DNA of 64,000 bases from NCBI GenBank assembly GCA_023614405.1, contig CM042688.1, forward strand, positions 66,202,253-66,266,252, written 5' to 3'. The stretch comes from Avena insularis. Its lineage: Eukaryota > Streptophyta > Magnoliopsida > Poales > Poaceae. Of the stretch, positions 43,923 to 56,355 are shown in pieces. The notes beneath the pieces are model-generated. The model did not search any database, was not told the origin of the DNA, and worked only from the letters and a program-made list of their open reading frames with translations. The translations under genes were made by a program, and so were the position numbers. The first letter of the stretch is position 1. Each line of letters opens with the position of its first letter.

Positions 43923-45300
43923 TCCTCTCGTAGATCACCCACCACTTTATCAAGCGAGTGACCTCTGAGTTCAAGATTCCTTTCAGCTCGAGCCTTATGA
44001 CGAATTTCAGTTTCTTCATTGTTCCTTGGAGGAAAAAATTCATCATCTTGCTCATCATCTTAACTATTAGATTCTTCAATAGATTGTTCAGAACTGGCAG
44101 TTGGAGATGAAGCATGCCCTTGATCTTGATCAACACCCGTAATAGGAGGGTGTTGTTCTGAGCTTCCAGGGCTGGATAATCCGGCCGAAGGAGAGGCTGG
44201 ATAATCCATCCTGGGAGTTTTAGCAACATTTTCCTCATTCCTGGGTGGTGAAGGTGATGCAGGGCCGGACAATCCGGCCTGGGACTACTGGCTTGGTGAT
44301 CTTCAGAAGATTGTTGTGTCGGTGCAGTAGTTGGTTCAGCAGGTAGGGTTTGTTGATCTTGTGTAGATGACGGCTCTACTTGAGTAGAGCATTGTCCTTC
44401 TTGATCCGCCACAAGGGGTTCCTCAACGGGGAGGTAGAATCCCACACCCATTCTTCTTATGGCTTCTTGGGGTATTTCAACATCTGTATCACAAACATCA
44501 ACTTGCCCCACATGGGAGCCATCATTCTCTTCGAACACCACACTACAAGATTCCACAACAATCCCGGTGGTCTTGTTGTAGACTCTATAAGTGTGGGATT
44601 CGGCACCGTAACCAACAAAAATACATTCTAAAGCCTTAGACTCGAATTTAGATAAACGAACTCCTTTAATGAGAAAGAAACACTTACCACCAAATACCCG
44701 GAAGTATGAAATGTTTGGCTTGTTACCGGTAAGTATCTCATATGGGGTCTTGTCCAAGAGCTTGCGGAGGTAGAGCCGGTTTGACGAGTGACACGCGGTG
44801 GATATGGTTCAGCCAAAAAGTTGTACGGTGACTTGAATTCAGCCAACATAGATCTTGCCATATCCATCAAGGTTCGGTTCTTCCTCTCAGCTACATCATT
44901 TTGTTGAGGGGTATACGCAACAGAATATTGATGTCTTATCCCCTCTTCACTCAAGAATTCATTCAAGGTGTAGATCTTGAACTCGGAGCCATTGTTGCTT
45001 ATTATTTCCAACATAGGGACATTGTGTTGTCGTTGAACCTCATTAGCAAAGTCGATGACGGTCTATTGGGTTTCACTTTTCTGCTTGAAGAAATAAAACC
45101 ATGTGTACCTTAAGTAGTCATCAACAATTACCAGGCAATACTTCTTTCCACCGAGACTGGCATGATACGGAGGACCAAACATATCCACATGAAGAAGTGA
45201 TACATTCGATCTGGATTCACGGATGTAGTATAATAGCTTTTTCCCTAGAAGATCTAGGTTTAATCGAACCTCGAAAAGCACTACTAAAAGGTAATAAAAA
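43923..45300 (-). pseudogene. Z integrase and IN-RT linker, cut by element X
   Basis: Copia integrase: SLLHVDMFGP (first catalytic Asp), GGKKYCLVIVDDYLRYTWFY, FFKQKSETQ then a stop (about 45065). Next comes ISNNGSEF, where the second catalytic residue is Asn instead of Asp, and YSVAYTPQQNDVAERKNRTL with the Glu intact. A frameshift near 44760 follows; then PYEILTGNKPNISYFRVFG, KCFFLIKG and KALECIFVGYGAESHTYRVY. The linker (about 44390-43930) is Gln/Thr/Pro-rich and carries three GGATAATCC-like words in coding sequence (44171-44275). The HHCC zinc part is absent because X is inserted near 45300. Confidence 0.88.
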
Positions 45301-46500
45301 TGGACACGTCTACAAGACTTTGTTTGTTTGTTTTACCTTAGTTGACCGGACCAATCTAGTTTACTTTATAACATGTTTGAATCAATGGATGGAGATAGGC
45401 CAGGGTCGAAGATCCACCTGCAGCTGCACATCAAATGGGATAAAAGATAATAATAAGCATAGACATGTATAATGTTTGAATCGAGATAATCTCTTGTGGG
45501 CAACACATCCTAATATTCTAGAGCCCCCGTGATGCAGCGGGCATAGAAATAGACTTTTAATCCAACCGAGAGTACACCGAAGCCACGTGTTACAAACGAT
45601 TATTAAGTGCAAAACACAGATCAAAGCTTTAAGTGGTCATGTTGTTGTTGATCCCGAATGGGACGCTAAGCAAAGACCGTACTAACCTTTTTGTCACTAA
45701 GGTTCCTATGAGATCACCACTAGCCAAGTATCTCACCTCAAGCCTTTATCAATCTATGGGATCTTGGGTACCTAAAAGTCCACAGATCAAGACAAGAGAT
45801 GAAGAAACAAAACATAAAAATCATAATCTCAAACAAAATACAATTCTCCCATGATCTAGATGCACATAATTGCTACGAGGTTTCTCCCTAATCCGCAACC
45901 CGTGAGGACTACTCACCCATAACAAATAGATCAGAGATAGAAAACATCATGGAAATACTTAGATTGAAATCAAATATTCTTACAATGGTCACCAAATCAC
46001 AAGGAGATCTAAAGTATAAAGCAATGGATATGGCTAGTGGATGGATGGATGGGGGAAGTGATGAACAATGGTATGGATTCTCCTTTGGTGGTGTTGTGAT
46101 GCAATCAGAGAATGGAGGCTCTCTGGCCGGTGGCTGGAGCCTCGAAATATATAGGCGTCTTCATGAAAGTTGTAGGGTTTGACGAGACGAAGCCATCACC
46201 ACCTGGTACGGGCGGGCGGTACGGGCGGACCGCTCCTGTACCAATGGTCGTTAAGCTTGTAGATGCCCTGGAACGCTTCTCCAATTACTTGGCCGTGTGT
46301 ACGTCCTCAAAATCCTTCATTATGACTCCTTATTTCGCTTTAAAAGCCGTGATTTCCCGCACAACATAAATCAAAGAAGGGATTTGCATATCTTTGCAAT
46401 TATTAGTCATTAGTGGCAAGAGTTGAGAGTTTCTTTTGCAATTGCTTGACCAAAAACAACGTCTAAACAGAGTGGAAGATGGCAAAAATTAAAGCCATCA
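45301..46500 (-). repeat. 3' LTR of X (probable)
   Basis: On the minus strand it starts TGATGGCTTTAATTTTTGCC at 46500 and probably ends CTTGTAGACGTGTCCA at 45301. It contains GGTACGGGCGGGCGGTACGG ... CCAATGGTCGTTAAG (46204-46256), the X form of the short palindromic unit. Overall pattern and several blocks (CTACTCACCCATAA, CATGGA) resemble the Y LTR. No second copy is available for comparison. Confidence 0.6.
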
Positions 46501-48045
46501 ACTTCCGCAAAGCTCAAACCTTGATCGTCCTCGAGCAAGAAGAACCAAAAAGAACTATAAGGAATTCAGCGTTTAAACTTGAAACAACGAGAATAAGAGT
46601 TCACTTACAGTCGGTAGTCATATGTGCTCAACACTTCATTCATTTGCGAGGCTTATCAAAGTTAGATAGATGACAAGAATACTATACAAGCTTCGGTAAG
46701 TCAAGATAATCAAAGTAAAGTTTAATATAAGTATAAGTAACTAGAAGTGTAGCAATCAATCCAATTCCTCTAATTAACTCTCAGCTTGCCAAGGAACACT
46801 AGGATGTTTAAATAGCATAATTGAGTAAGAGAGTTTCATGTCCCAAGTAGTATAACAATGAAGTGTCTTATTTACACTCACATCAATAAATCAAGTCTAT
46901 CTAAAACACGTCTAAACCAATCATTGTTTTTCAAGAAAATTTCATAAAGTAGTAATGTGACCATGCCAAGGACTTGTTATGTGGATCCTCATAGATATAT
47001 TTTTTCTTTCTTTTGTTTTTCAAGGATCGTTGTTTGTTTCTTTTTGCAAGTATTTGCACAACCTTTCAGAGTACCAATACTTTTCCCATACGTTGACACG
47101 GATGCCACTCATGTCATCAACTCATAGCCGAAATCCGGGGTTATACCATAGATCGTTCAAAAGCTAGCGGAGTTGTTGGCATCCCAAATGTGTGCATTAG
47201 AGACATAGAACAAAGTTGTCTCACTTCTTTCTCTTTATTTTTTTTGAGCTAGTACCACGGTTTGATCCACAAGGTTAGCTTTGGCATGCATCACAATTAC
47301 CACTAGACTTTATTTCAATCAAACAACTCCTTTCATGAGTGTCGTCGAGACTATCAAAATATCTATGGGGTTAAGTATCATCAAGGGTATACTCTCAAGA
47401 CAATCATTCATCAAACAAGTCGTAAATTTTAGACTTTTTCTTATTGTACTTGTTTGGCATTATTATTTCTAAGGTAAGACTCGGTTAACTAAAAGAACTA
47501 GAGCAAGAGCTTTAACAACTAATCATCATACCAATAAAAAGCCTCGCTCTAACCATATTAAATTATTTCCCACTAGCATGGCATCTTAGCAAATCAACCA
47601 ACTAAGATAAACAATTTAAACTTCATAAGTGGGAGACATAGGACATACCTCTCATAAGTAACTTCCTGATCCTCTTCCTTATAGGGATGTGTTCCTTCAA
47701 AACTCAAACACGATTACTTTTGAAATGATATTAAAGCAAAGAGACAAAGTATGAATCCACGTTTACGAAAAAAGGATAAATGGAAAAATCTTTTTGTATT
47801 TTTGAGGATAGGGATTAAAGAATAGAAAAGAACTTGCGACCAAGCAAGGGTTTAAGAAAAGAAAAACAAAGGAAAACCAATAAACTGAAACGAAAGCAAA
47901 TTAAAAAGCAAAGTGTTGGAATAGGCCAACACGAGTCTTTCAAAGCTCCCAAGGAGCTGGAGTACAACCTCGTTATTACACAAATAAATTTGCTAGGGGA
48001 ACACATCCCCAAGCTTAGGTTTTTTGCAAGCCCTTATGTTGCTCA
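46501..48045 (-). other. X 3' spacer including decayed polypurine tract
   Basis: Begins with a mutated polypurine region (ACTTCCGCAAAGCTCAAACC on the plus strand; AGCTTGGGGGAGT-like in Y) and the conserved TCGTCCTCGAG block. The CATAGCCGAAATC region (about 47125) matches a block in the Y spacer (about 54276), showing common descent. A CACATCCCCAAGCTTAGG block lies at 48001. No ORF. Confidence 0.65.
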
Positions 48046-49271
48046 TTATGGTGGCGGTGGATAATCTCCCACGTTCCATTGGCTTCTCCAATCATGGAAC
48101 TGGGTGGCGAGGCTTGCAGTGGCATCTCGAAGGTTGATGGAGAGGTTGTCCATGTTTTGGATGTTTCCTTCGAGTGCATAGATGTCTTCATAGGTGGTGT
48201 AGTAGTTTGGTGGCTACACATCTTGTTCGGGTCCTTCTTGTTCTACTTCTTCATCTTATCCTCCTCCTACAGGTATTTCTTGTTGGGGTAGATTAGCTTC
48301 AACCTGTGCATCATAACACAAACGTCCATCCTCGATAGAGAATAAACCGTTAGGCAAAGGAGCCGGGATCAAGTGATCCGCTCTAGGTATATCGAAGAAA
48401 TATCTACCATGGTTTTTAGAAATCATACCACATGCTCTTAGAGTAGATAGACCGAGACGGTTACTTCTAGTTAATGGTTGGATGTTACCTAGGTTGATGC
48501 AGAGTGCGCGTGCAAGAACGGTCATGATTCCTCCTCCACATATGTGTCCTCGAGATTGAAGAGCTTGATGCTTAAGATAAAACACAAGTAGAGCGCCCAA
48601 ATTTGGCGTTAAGTTAAAATTGATAAGTGCAGCTTTTGCGAGGATCAACATGTCCTCCTCATTAACTCTAGTAAACTCACCACGTGCATGGGCTGTGTTA
48701 GCAATCACATAGAATAAATATTGAATAGCAGGATGATCAATTTGGTTCCCCTTGGGTGTGTTTCCACGAATTCTCATCAAACTAAAATATTGTAAAGGGG
48801 AAGGATCCAAAACAAAGGTAGTTGTGCATACATCGATGTTGTTGTTGGTAAACCCAAAGCATTGAGCCCATTGGCTGAGTGTTAAAGTGTACTCACAGTT
48901 CATAAGGAGGAATTTAATTTGACAACTTTGGGCCTTTGTTACTCGGAACAACCATAAGGATCCACTGTGTGTGTCAAGGTGCTAAAGAACTCAAGCATCA
49001 AGCAGTGGTATGTCGCAACATCCTAAAAGACAAAATTCTACAAACCAACATTGTTGCAAAGTAAATCAAAATCAACACGAATACCAAGTTGGTTCAGGAT
49101 ACAAGGACACACCCACTTGGTGGACTTAATCTCTCAAATATTGAGACGATCAAAAGAGGTTAGATGGAACTACTTGGTGAACTCGATGCCAAGTGACTCG
49201 GGGGTTAACATATCAACGGGTGGCATGGAGGACTCCGTAGCCATCTCACGTGTACGGCTCCTTCTGTTCAT
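48046..49271 (-). pseudogene. X 3' ORF, Athila ORF1-like, broken
   Basis: Read leftward from Met 49271: MNRRSRTREMATESSMPPVD, LTPESLGIEFTK, stops near 49170, 49130, 49050 and 49030, RVDFDLLCNNVGL, LEFFSTLTHTV. After a shift comes the long frame 48951-48256: CEYTLTLSQWAQCFGFTNNN, FSLMRIRGNTPKGNQIDHPA, RVNEEDMLILAKAALINFNL, GHICGGGIMTVLARAL and an acidic tail. The final part DNLSINLRDATASLATQFHD ends in PPPP and a stop at 48046. Blocks match the Y ORF and the family annotated as Athila retrotransposon ORF-1. Function unknown; capsid-like or accessory roles are guesses. Confidence 0.75.
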
Positions 49272-50310
49272 CTAATAAATAAAAACAAGACAAAGTAAAT
49301 AAAGATTGCTAATAATTTTTTTGTCCAATAGAAACATAGCATAAGTGATTCTCTACACTAACTACAAAAGAAACTCCTCTAAAAACAATGCTAAGCATAC
49401 TTAGTACCAAGATTGAATCACGAACAAGACCTATGACTAGATTGACAATGATGAATGATTAAGCGAAGCTTTTGCACAAATAAGTTGGGGATCGGAGGAG
49501 AATCATACCTTAGATTGAGTGACTGCGAAGAATCGAAGAAAGATTGAGTAAATTTGAAGATCCAATGGAGGTGGTTTGAAGTTTGGAGGAAGAAGAAAGA
49601 GAAAAAATGATTTGGGGATTTTTAGGTTACCTCCTCGGGGTCATTACGGTGTCCGTGTACGTGGTATGGGCGGGCAGTATGGCCGGAGCCCTCCCGTACC
49701 AGGTGACTTACCTTGGGGCGACGACTGATCCTAGATGGTGCACTCGGTACAGGCGCGCGGTACGGTCACACGCGCCCATACTGCTGGTCGTTAACGCTAC
49801 GGTGAGTTCTGCTTAAAATCTGATATTTGCACGGGGTACCGTACGGGCGCGTCCGGCCGTACTAGTGGTCGTCATCGACACTATTCCTTCGGCAAACATC
49901 AATTTTTTTATCTTCCTTTTCCTTGAGGTGGTACGGGCACACGGTACGGTCCACTCCGGACGTACCAGTGGTCGTTATCGTAACTGTGAACTACAAAAAC
50001 TCAAGGAATTTGATTAGTATCTCTGTGCGCCTTTGCACATCTTATCAAAGGGTTAGATAACAGCAAAATACTAAGTAATGATCCAGCAATAGTTCTTAGG
50101 CCATGTGTTAGTAAAATAAAATATAGAGGATTACCTTATTTCTTCTCCTCTCTCCATAGGTCTTCTTGAACACTCTTTATTAAAAAAGAAAAAAAAACAA
50201 AAACAAAACTAACACAATAGAAAATACATAAAGAAATAAATTTATTTCACATGGGTTGCCTCCCATGAAGCGATTCTAGTTAAGGTCAATTATCTTGACC
50301 TCGATGGCAA
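49272..50310 (-). other. X spacer with GTACGG palindromic repeats
   Basis: Between protease and the 3' ORF, where RT/IN would sit. At least three diverged units (about 49660-49715, 49740-49800, 49835-49875 and 49928-49982) share GTACGG...CCGTACC pairs and end in AC(C/T)AG.GGTCGTTA. A polypurine/polypyrimidine stretch lies at 50140-50225. No pol remnant is seen. Confidence 0.65.
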
Positions 50311-52170
50311 TCACTTAGGTTTGTGAAGTAGAACACCCACTCCAAAGTAGTTTGCTTTTAAAGTAATTACACCATCATCATCATTAGGCTTGGCGTTCTT
50401 TTTCCTAGGGAAATGGACTACAAAAGGATGTCTAGATGGTAGCCCTATTCTCACATTCCCTTTATATAAATTAATCAAAACTTCAATAGTTCTTAGGAAC
50501 GACAGACCTAGAATTAGAGGTGCTATGGGATCTTCAGGCATATCCACAATAACAAGATCAATAAGAGCGGACTACCTTTAATTTAACAAATATATTTTCT
50601 TTTATCCCAACAGCTTGTTTATAAGTTGAATCAGCTAGATGGAGTCTTAATTCAGTTGTAACAAATGGCCCCAAGTTTAACTTATCGAATAGGCTTTTGG
50701 AAATCGTTGAGATGCTTGCACCAAGATCACAAAGTACGGATATCTCATTAACTCCCAACTTAATTTTAATAGTGGGCTCAAATATATCATCTAGCTTAGC
50801 TAGAAGCTTATCAGCTAGTCTTTTATACTCCATCTCTAAATCATGAACCTTAGATGCTACTTGTTGTATAAATTGTTGGTACATAGCACCATTACCTTGT
50901 TCTATACCTGGATTCTTAATGTTGATCATCTTCAATAGATCTTCCACTGTATATTCTGGTGTTGGCGTGTTGCTATAATCTAGCTCTTCGGGTTTTTCAT
51001 CATTGGTCACCACCCTCATCATCTTGATGTCTTCTACTGGATTTGGCTCTGGTTTTCCAGCAAACTTTGCTAGTATGAGAGCTTGGCTCTCGGCTACGTT
51101 ACCTAGCCGAGCCTCCACGGTCTTTGTTCTTTCCTGTAGAGCCTGCACATCATTTCTAATTGCAACGGCCTGGTTAGATAATCTTCCTATACTACTTTCA
51201 TGGTTCTCCGTAATCTTAATAAGCATATTATTTTGCTCGGTTTGAGCTGGTATAAATGTTCTAACGGTTTGCTCAAACAGGAGATTGCCATGATTTGCTC
51301 CATTAGTATTATCATAATTATTATAAGGAGCTCCTACAGGATTAGCATGATATTTTTGAACATTAGAAGCATAATTATTTTTCCATGCAGGATTAAAAGG
51401 AGTGCGAGCTATAAAATTAACATCATTAACATCGGTAGTGATAACATTAACTTGGGTATCTTCCTTACCCTTCACTAAGCTAAGCAACTCATCTACCTTA
51501 GATGTAAGCTCCTCATTGTTTACCTCAGTAATTGAACTTACTCTCTTCGATGTTCTTTCCACATGCCATTGGGCATGGTTATTTTGCATATCATCAAGTA
51601 ACTTCTTTGCAACACTCACGTGCTTTCCCATGACCGTTCCTCCTACTGCAGTATCTAGCATAGACTTAGACATTGGGTTAAGACCATTATAAAATAAATG
51701 TAATATAAGCCACTCTACCATCCCATGATTAGGACAGTTCATTATGGCTTCTTTCATCCTTTCCCACGCAAGCGCTAGTGGATCACGGTCTTCTTGTCTA
51801 AAGCTTGTAATGTTGGATCTTAGCTACATAGTCTTAGTTGGGGGGGATTTAGTCATAAACAAATTAGTACATTCCTCCCAAGATTTAATAGTGTCCTTTG
51901 GTAGAGCTAGCAACCAATCCTTAGCCTTTCCTCTAAGAGAGAAAGGAAACAATCTTAGCTTAACAGCATTTGGATCTACATCCTTAATACGCATGATGTC
52001 ACCAATTTTAGTAAAAGTATTTAAGTGCAATCCCGAATCCTTAGAAGATGAACCCCAAAATTGGTTTTGTTGAACCAAACTTAAAAGGTTAGGTTTTATC
52101 TCATATGTTTCCGCATCAATTGCAGGCTGAGTGATGGGTGCACGAATAAAATCATCAGTGGGAGTAGCAT
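50311..52170 (-). pseudogene. X gag-protease, N-terminus cut by Y
   Basis: Read leftward from the Y junction: ATPTDDFIRAPITQPAIDAE, NLLSLVQQNQFWG, LRLFPFSLRGKAKDWLLALP (capsid domain), WEECTNLFMTK, a stop at about 51822, then ERMKEAIMNCPNHGMVEWLI and LFYNGLNPMSKSMLD. A coiled coil follows (RLSNQAVAIRNDVQALQERT). The protease has VLCDLGASISTISKSLFDKL; Asp is retained, with LG in place of the usual SG/TG. A stop at 50558 with a shift precedes VDMPEDPIAPLILGLSFLRT. The frame is otherwise preserved. The N-terminal start lies beyond Y. Confidence 0.88.
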
Positions 52171-53631
52171 TGATGTCTGCAAGTGCACATATCGTTTGTA
52201 GCTAGTTTTGAAGTATAGATATCGATCCCACAGGGAGCCCAAAGGTAAGTGTTTATGGGTGAAGTCTCTGTCACACCCAAAGTTGTCACAGGTCTTCGAG
52301 TGAATTGACTACAAGTGTTGAAATAAGAATGGGGTTTTGATTAAATGAGATGTATTTAAATAAAACTAAAATGTAAACTTCAGAAATATAAAGCATAAAA
52401 GTAAAGAACGACTTGATTGTTTGTTGTTTTCTGCAGATGGAAAAAGAAGGCACGGGGAGATTCAGTTCATGGTGATAGTGACTGTGCCAGGTGGATGAAA
52501 GATAAATGTAACAATTATAATCCTATAAGTATATGTGTAGGCTAGCAACCCATAATTAGTCAGAACTCCTCTTGGTAGATTTCATCCCAACTTTAATAAT
52601 CCTACTAGCCTGTTACCAAAACCATGGCCAGACACTAGACCATTAAGACCCTTCAGGTCACTTAGTGATTAGGCTCCTTGGCTCAGACTAATGCAATAAG
52701 CACAGTGGTTCCTCGTTATCCTCGAGTCTACTAGTTTTCCATTGATATCCCCATGTCACCCGGGGGTCGCCGGTCTGCTAGCGAACAAGATCTTATCTAT
52801 GTAGAACAAAGCATCATGTTGTCTGGGCCCTTAATTGGACAACAAGCATTAGGCATCCCATAGATAGTCAAGCACACATAATATAGTAATTAGAATCAAT
52901 CACAAACTAATGGAAAATATATGAAGGCACATCACATCTCACCAATCCCCTACATCTCCCACGCCCAAGGAACTTACTCACACATGAGAGAAGAATGGAT
53001 CAACGATATAATTAAATAAAGGGAATTCGTCTTTATATTACCATGGAGATCCACAATAAGAATTGAAAAATATCCAACACAATTCAAGATGGGAAGAAAC
53101 AATCTCAAACCCTAGTCTTGCAAGGTGAAGATCCCTCTCTCTCTCAAGTAAAGTAGTGGCTATGGGGTGTATTGGCTAGGAGGTTGAAGATCGTGGAGCG
53201 ATATGAAGAGTGTCTTCCCCTTCTTCTCCGGATCTCTTCTTTCTCCCTTCTGGATGGTATGGCGGCTGTTGTGTTGTGTTTTTGCCTCCGATCCTTTCAC
53301 GGAAGTTGTCCCTTTTGACAAGACAGAGGCGGTGGTAGCTATATGGCGGGAACTATACGGCCAGAAAATATTCCCGTCATATAGTTGCTCGTTAAAGCCT
53401 CTGTATGCTCCCCTCGAGTGCTTCCAAAGAGAGACTTGCTTATTTTCTCCAGAATATTGTGTTTCTCTAGTTAAAACCTTCTGTTGACATTCAAAACCTG
53501 AAACACACATTAAAAACCAAGTTTTCTTTGCTACCAAAGTATTAGCATTAGGTAAAGCTAGAAAATGGTCAAATTCAGGAGAAAACCATCAATAAAAGCC
53601 ATACAAACTGTATCGAATCTTACAGCTATCA
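52171..53631 (-). repeat. 3' LTR of Y
   Basis: 1461 bp. Its first 450 bp (52171-52622) align with 59902-60353, with clustered differences in the first 75 bases and near identity after. It carries one Y-type unit (CTATATGGCGGGAACTATAC ... CATATAGTTGCTCGTTAAAG, about 53338-53400). There is no gene; short frames at 53160-53540 are chance. Confidence 0.88.
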
Positions 53632-53650
53632 ACTCCCCCAAGCTTAGGTG
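53632..53650 (-). other. Polypurine tract of Y
   Basis: On the minus strand CACCTAAGCTTGGGGGAGT directly before TGATAGCTG, preceded by the conserved CTCGAGGGCGAGCA (53652-53665). Confidence 0.8.
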
Positions 53651-55042
53651 TTGCTCGCCCTCGAGTGACAAGGAAATAAGGAAGAATAGCAAAGATTCGA
53701 GAATGAAAATAAAAGAACTTACAAGTTTGAATTGGTGTCAAATTCTTTTCTTCACAATCCCCGCAATCTTAAATATGATCATACAAGTATTCACAAGATT
53801 GCACTGAGTCCACTTCCTAACCACGTATATCTTGTTAGCAAATAAATCATCTGCCCGAGCAAGTGTCAAAAGTTTAGCTAGGAAAGTGAGACAAATCCTT
53901 CTGGTGTCTCTCTTTGTTGAGAGATGAAAACTTTTTGTTCTTGTTTATTTAATCAATTAAGAGTACTCAAGTTGGCACCAAAACATTTAATTTAAGAACA
54001 ACTCATCTACTCCCATGTCAAATTTTCAAGACTCTCAAAGCACCTTTTCCTTTCTTTTGCCTTTCAAAAACTTCAGCTCTTTCATAGAGAAATCATGCCA
54101 CTATTTTTAACATGTTAATTGGGGCTGTGTTGTGCACTCGTGACCATGCCAATAAATAATTGTTGAGAAATAATGGGTCAGAGGAGTACTAAAACTTCAC
54201 TTGGAACGTGAAACCATGAGGAGACTAAAAATTTTACCCGTCATAGCATTTCTACTACAGACGTGTACATAACTCAATAGCCGAAATCAATTGGTTTCCC
54301 ACATTTAGATCGTTCGTTGGCCAGCAGAGTTAATAGTTCCCCATGGAGCACGACAGTGTTGTAATGACACGCGTAAAGCAATATCTTACGGTAATTATTA
54401 GAAAAAGTAGTGGCATAATTTCTACTACTTCGAAGCAGCCATTTTATCAAACAATTTCATTCAAAGGTACTATTGAGTCTATTTATATTAAGCTCAAATG
54501 GGATGGAGTAGTTCTAAAATTAAATTCTTTGGGATAAACATGGACTCAAGTCATCTTTCAGATGCCTTTTCTTGTTGTAAAAAAAATGTAGGAAGTATTT
54601 TTAACCAAGTTCATTGCTCATTGTTTCAAAGCTAAAAAGGAGACACTAGCAAAGGAATAAAATTTATAGGATAACAAGCTAAGCAGGGAGTGACTCCAGT
54701 GCAAGCGAGTAAATAATTGTAGGATCAATTTACGGTTGCAGAGAGGGTGATGAAAGGAATGTGATACCTCCTCTTGCTTGCTTCGTTCTAGTATTTTAGT
54801 CGAACCCCTTCTGTATTTCCATATTGCCAAGTCACCTGAAATTGAGCAATCTCCGAGAGAAACAAAGAAACGAACTTGCAAATAAAGTTACAACTATTTT
54901 TTTGTATTTTTGGTTTAGGAATGCAAACTTAAAATAAACATGCAAATTTGAAGAAATAAAATAAATCAAAAGAAGAAATAAAAACATGAATGCAAAGTTT
55001 GGAGGTTTTCAAACCTCCCCCAAGCTTAGGCTATTGCTAGGC
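53651..55042 (-). other. Y 3' spacer
   Basis: Non-coding, AT-rich. A second CTCCCCCAAGCTTAGG block at 55014-55030 sits just after the end of the 3' ORF. It shares blocks with the X spacer. Nothing else recognised. Confidence 0.6.
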
Positions 55043-56355
55043 TCAGTTGTTGCCGTCATTTGGTGGCTGGTGCGGATACTGCTGGTAGTAGTCGGGGAAG
55101 TGGGTCATGAAGTGACTGAAGTTGTGAGTCAAAGTACTCACATCTTCATTCACTCCTTGAAGAGTGTGGTTGATCTCCCCAACGCGCTAGTTGAGCTGCT
55201 GGAATTCCTGGTAAGGGACGTAGTTGTACCCCTGCTGTGGCTGCTTGGGCCACGGGTCCCAAGCTCCCCCTTGCTGCTGCTGTCCCTCCCAAGAAGGGTC
55301 GTGCCCCTGCTCGTCCTCATGCTCCTTCTCATCGTCATTCTACTGCTCTCCTTCTTCATCTTCCTCTTCATCAGGCTAAAGTTCGGCCATGATCTCCATC
55401 ACTTGGTCCTTGGTGAGGATCCAAGTGTCCTTCTCCACAATCGAGAAGGCTTGGGGACAGGGCAACGGAACCTTCTCGCCCTGTGCATTATCAATATAGC
55501 TAAATTGATAGGCTCGGAGCCTCCGATTAGCTTGGTAAACACCAAGGAAGCCACAAGCAGTTAAATATTTGACGTCCATAAGCTTGGAACAGTCAACAGA
55601 TTGCATAATAGGTAGTATAAAATATTTAATGCATTGGCAAGGTGGGTTACCAATCCACCAATGCAAATATCACCTTTGGTCTTATTGCTTTGGTGGCGAA
55701 AGTGCTAGATGAGTAGAGCTGCAGGATTAGGGCTTTGCGGCATAGTGGGAAAGAAAGCCTTGGTGATCATTGCCATGTCCGCATTAGCCATGGAACCAGT
55801 GTCACCTCTTCCCAGTAGTGTGTTGGCGAGGAACAAGGCGTAGTAGCGGATGGTTGTGTTCTGAATGCTGGACATCTTCTTCTGATAGAAGTTGGTGCCA
55901 CCATTAACATAAATGACCTCCCAAGTATCTCCGCTTGTGACACCATAGAGGTTAGTAATAGTTGGCTCCCCAACATGGGGGAAGCCAAAAGCATCGCAAA
56001 ATTGTTCAAAATTTATTTTATAGTGTTGTCGGTTCATGGTGAAGCTTACCATGCACATATTACCTTTCTCCCTGTGGTCGTCATAGAAGGAGGCAAGGAA
56101 CTCATGGGTAAGCTCGGTGTAGGTGTCGTGGCTTGCGAAGCCAAGTACTGTCAACCCCGCCTTGTTACACATGAGGTTGAAGTCCGCCTTCAACCCTTCC
56201 ACGGTGAGAAAGCTATGGTTAGCCCAACGTGTGGGAAGAACCCTCCTCGATGAAACCATGGCCAACTTGGGGTTGCGCTTGGCTCGGGACCCTGAGCCGG
56301 AGCGCTGACCCCGTTGGCGCTTGCTCGAACGGAAGAGGTTACCGATTTTGTTCAT
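55043..56355 (-). pseudogene. Y 3' ORF, Athila ORF1-like, broken
   Basis: From Met 56355: MNKIGNLFRSSKRQRGQRSG (basic, possible nuclear signal), RWANHSFLTVEGLKADFNLM, LTHEFLASFYDDHREKGNMC, YKINFEQFCDAFGFPHVGEP, TIRYYALFLANTLLGRGDTG and MAMITKAFFPTMPQSPNPAA, open to 55705. After a shift: MHWWIGNPPCQ, LMDVKYLTACGFLGVYQANR. Next comes an acidic tail (PDEEEDEEGEQ, stop, NDDEKEHEDEQ), GYNYVPYQEFQQLN, a stop, and TLTHNFSHFMTHFPDYYQQY to a stop at 55043. Same plan as the X ORF: globular part, acidic stretch, C-terminal coil. It is recognised as the Athila ORF-1 type; function unknown. Confidence 0.8.

Larger units (their letters stand above)
27012..45300 (-). mobile_element. Element Z: Sirevirus/Maximus-like Copia retrotransposon, 5' part outside window
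   Basis: Leftward order: integrase, RT and RNase H (45300-42327), spacer, an extra ORF (41100-39623), polypurine tract (39068-39081), 3' LTR (39067-27012, split by C). An ORF downstream of pol plus a long spacer is characteristic of the Sirevirus/Maximus group. At about 45300 the integrase is cut by insertion of X; gag, protease and the 5' LTR should lie beyond the right window edge. A short palindromic word (GGATAATCC) recurs through LTR, spacer and pol linker. Coding regions are broken. Confidence 0.8.
45301..52170 (-). mobile_element. Element X: Athila-like non-autonomous Gypsy element, 5' part outside window
   Basis: Leftward order: gag and protease (52170-50311), repeat-bearing spacer, Athila-ORF1-like ORF (49271-48046), spacer, polypurine region, 3' LTR (46500-45301). 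RT, RNase H and integrase are missing between protease and the 3' ORF. The pre-polypurine block CTCGAGGACGATCA is present (46522-46535, minus). The 5' LTR is not in the window because Y is inserted in gag at 52170/52171. The left boundary is inferred from resemblance of TGGACACGTCTACAAG to the LTR edge of Y and is the least certain point. Confidence 0.75.
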
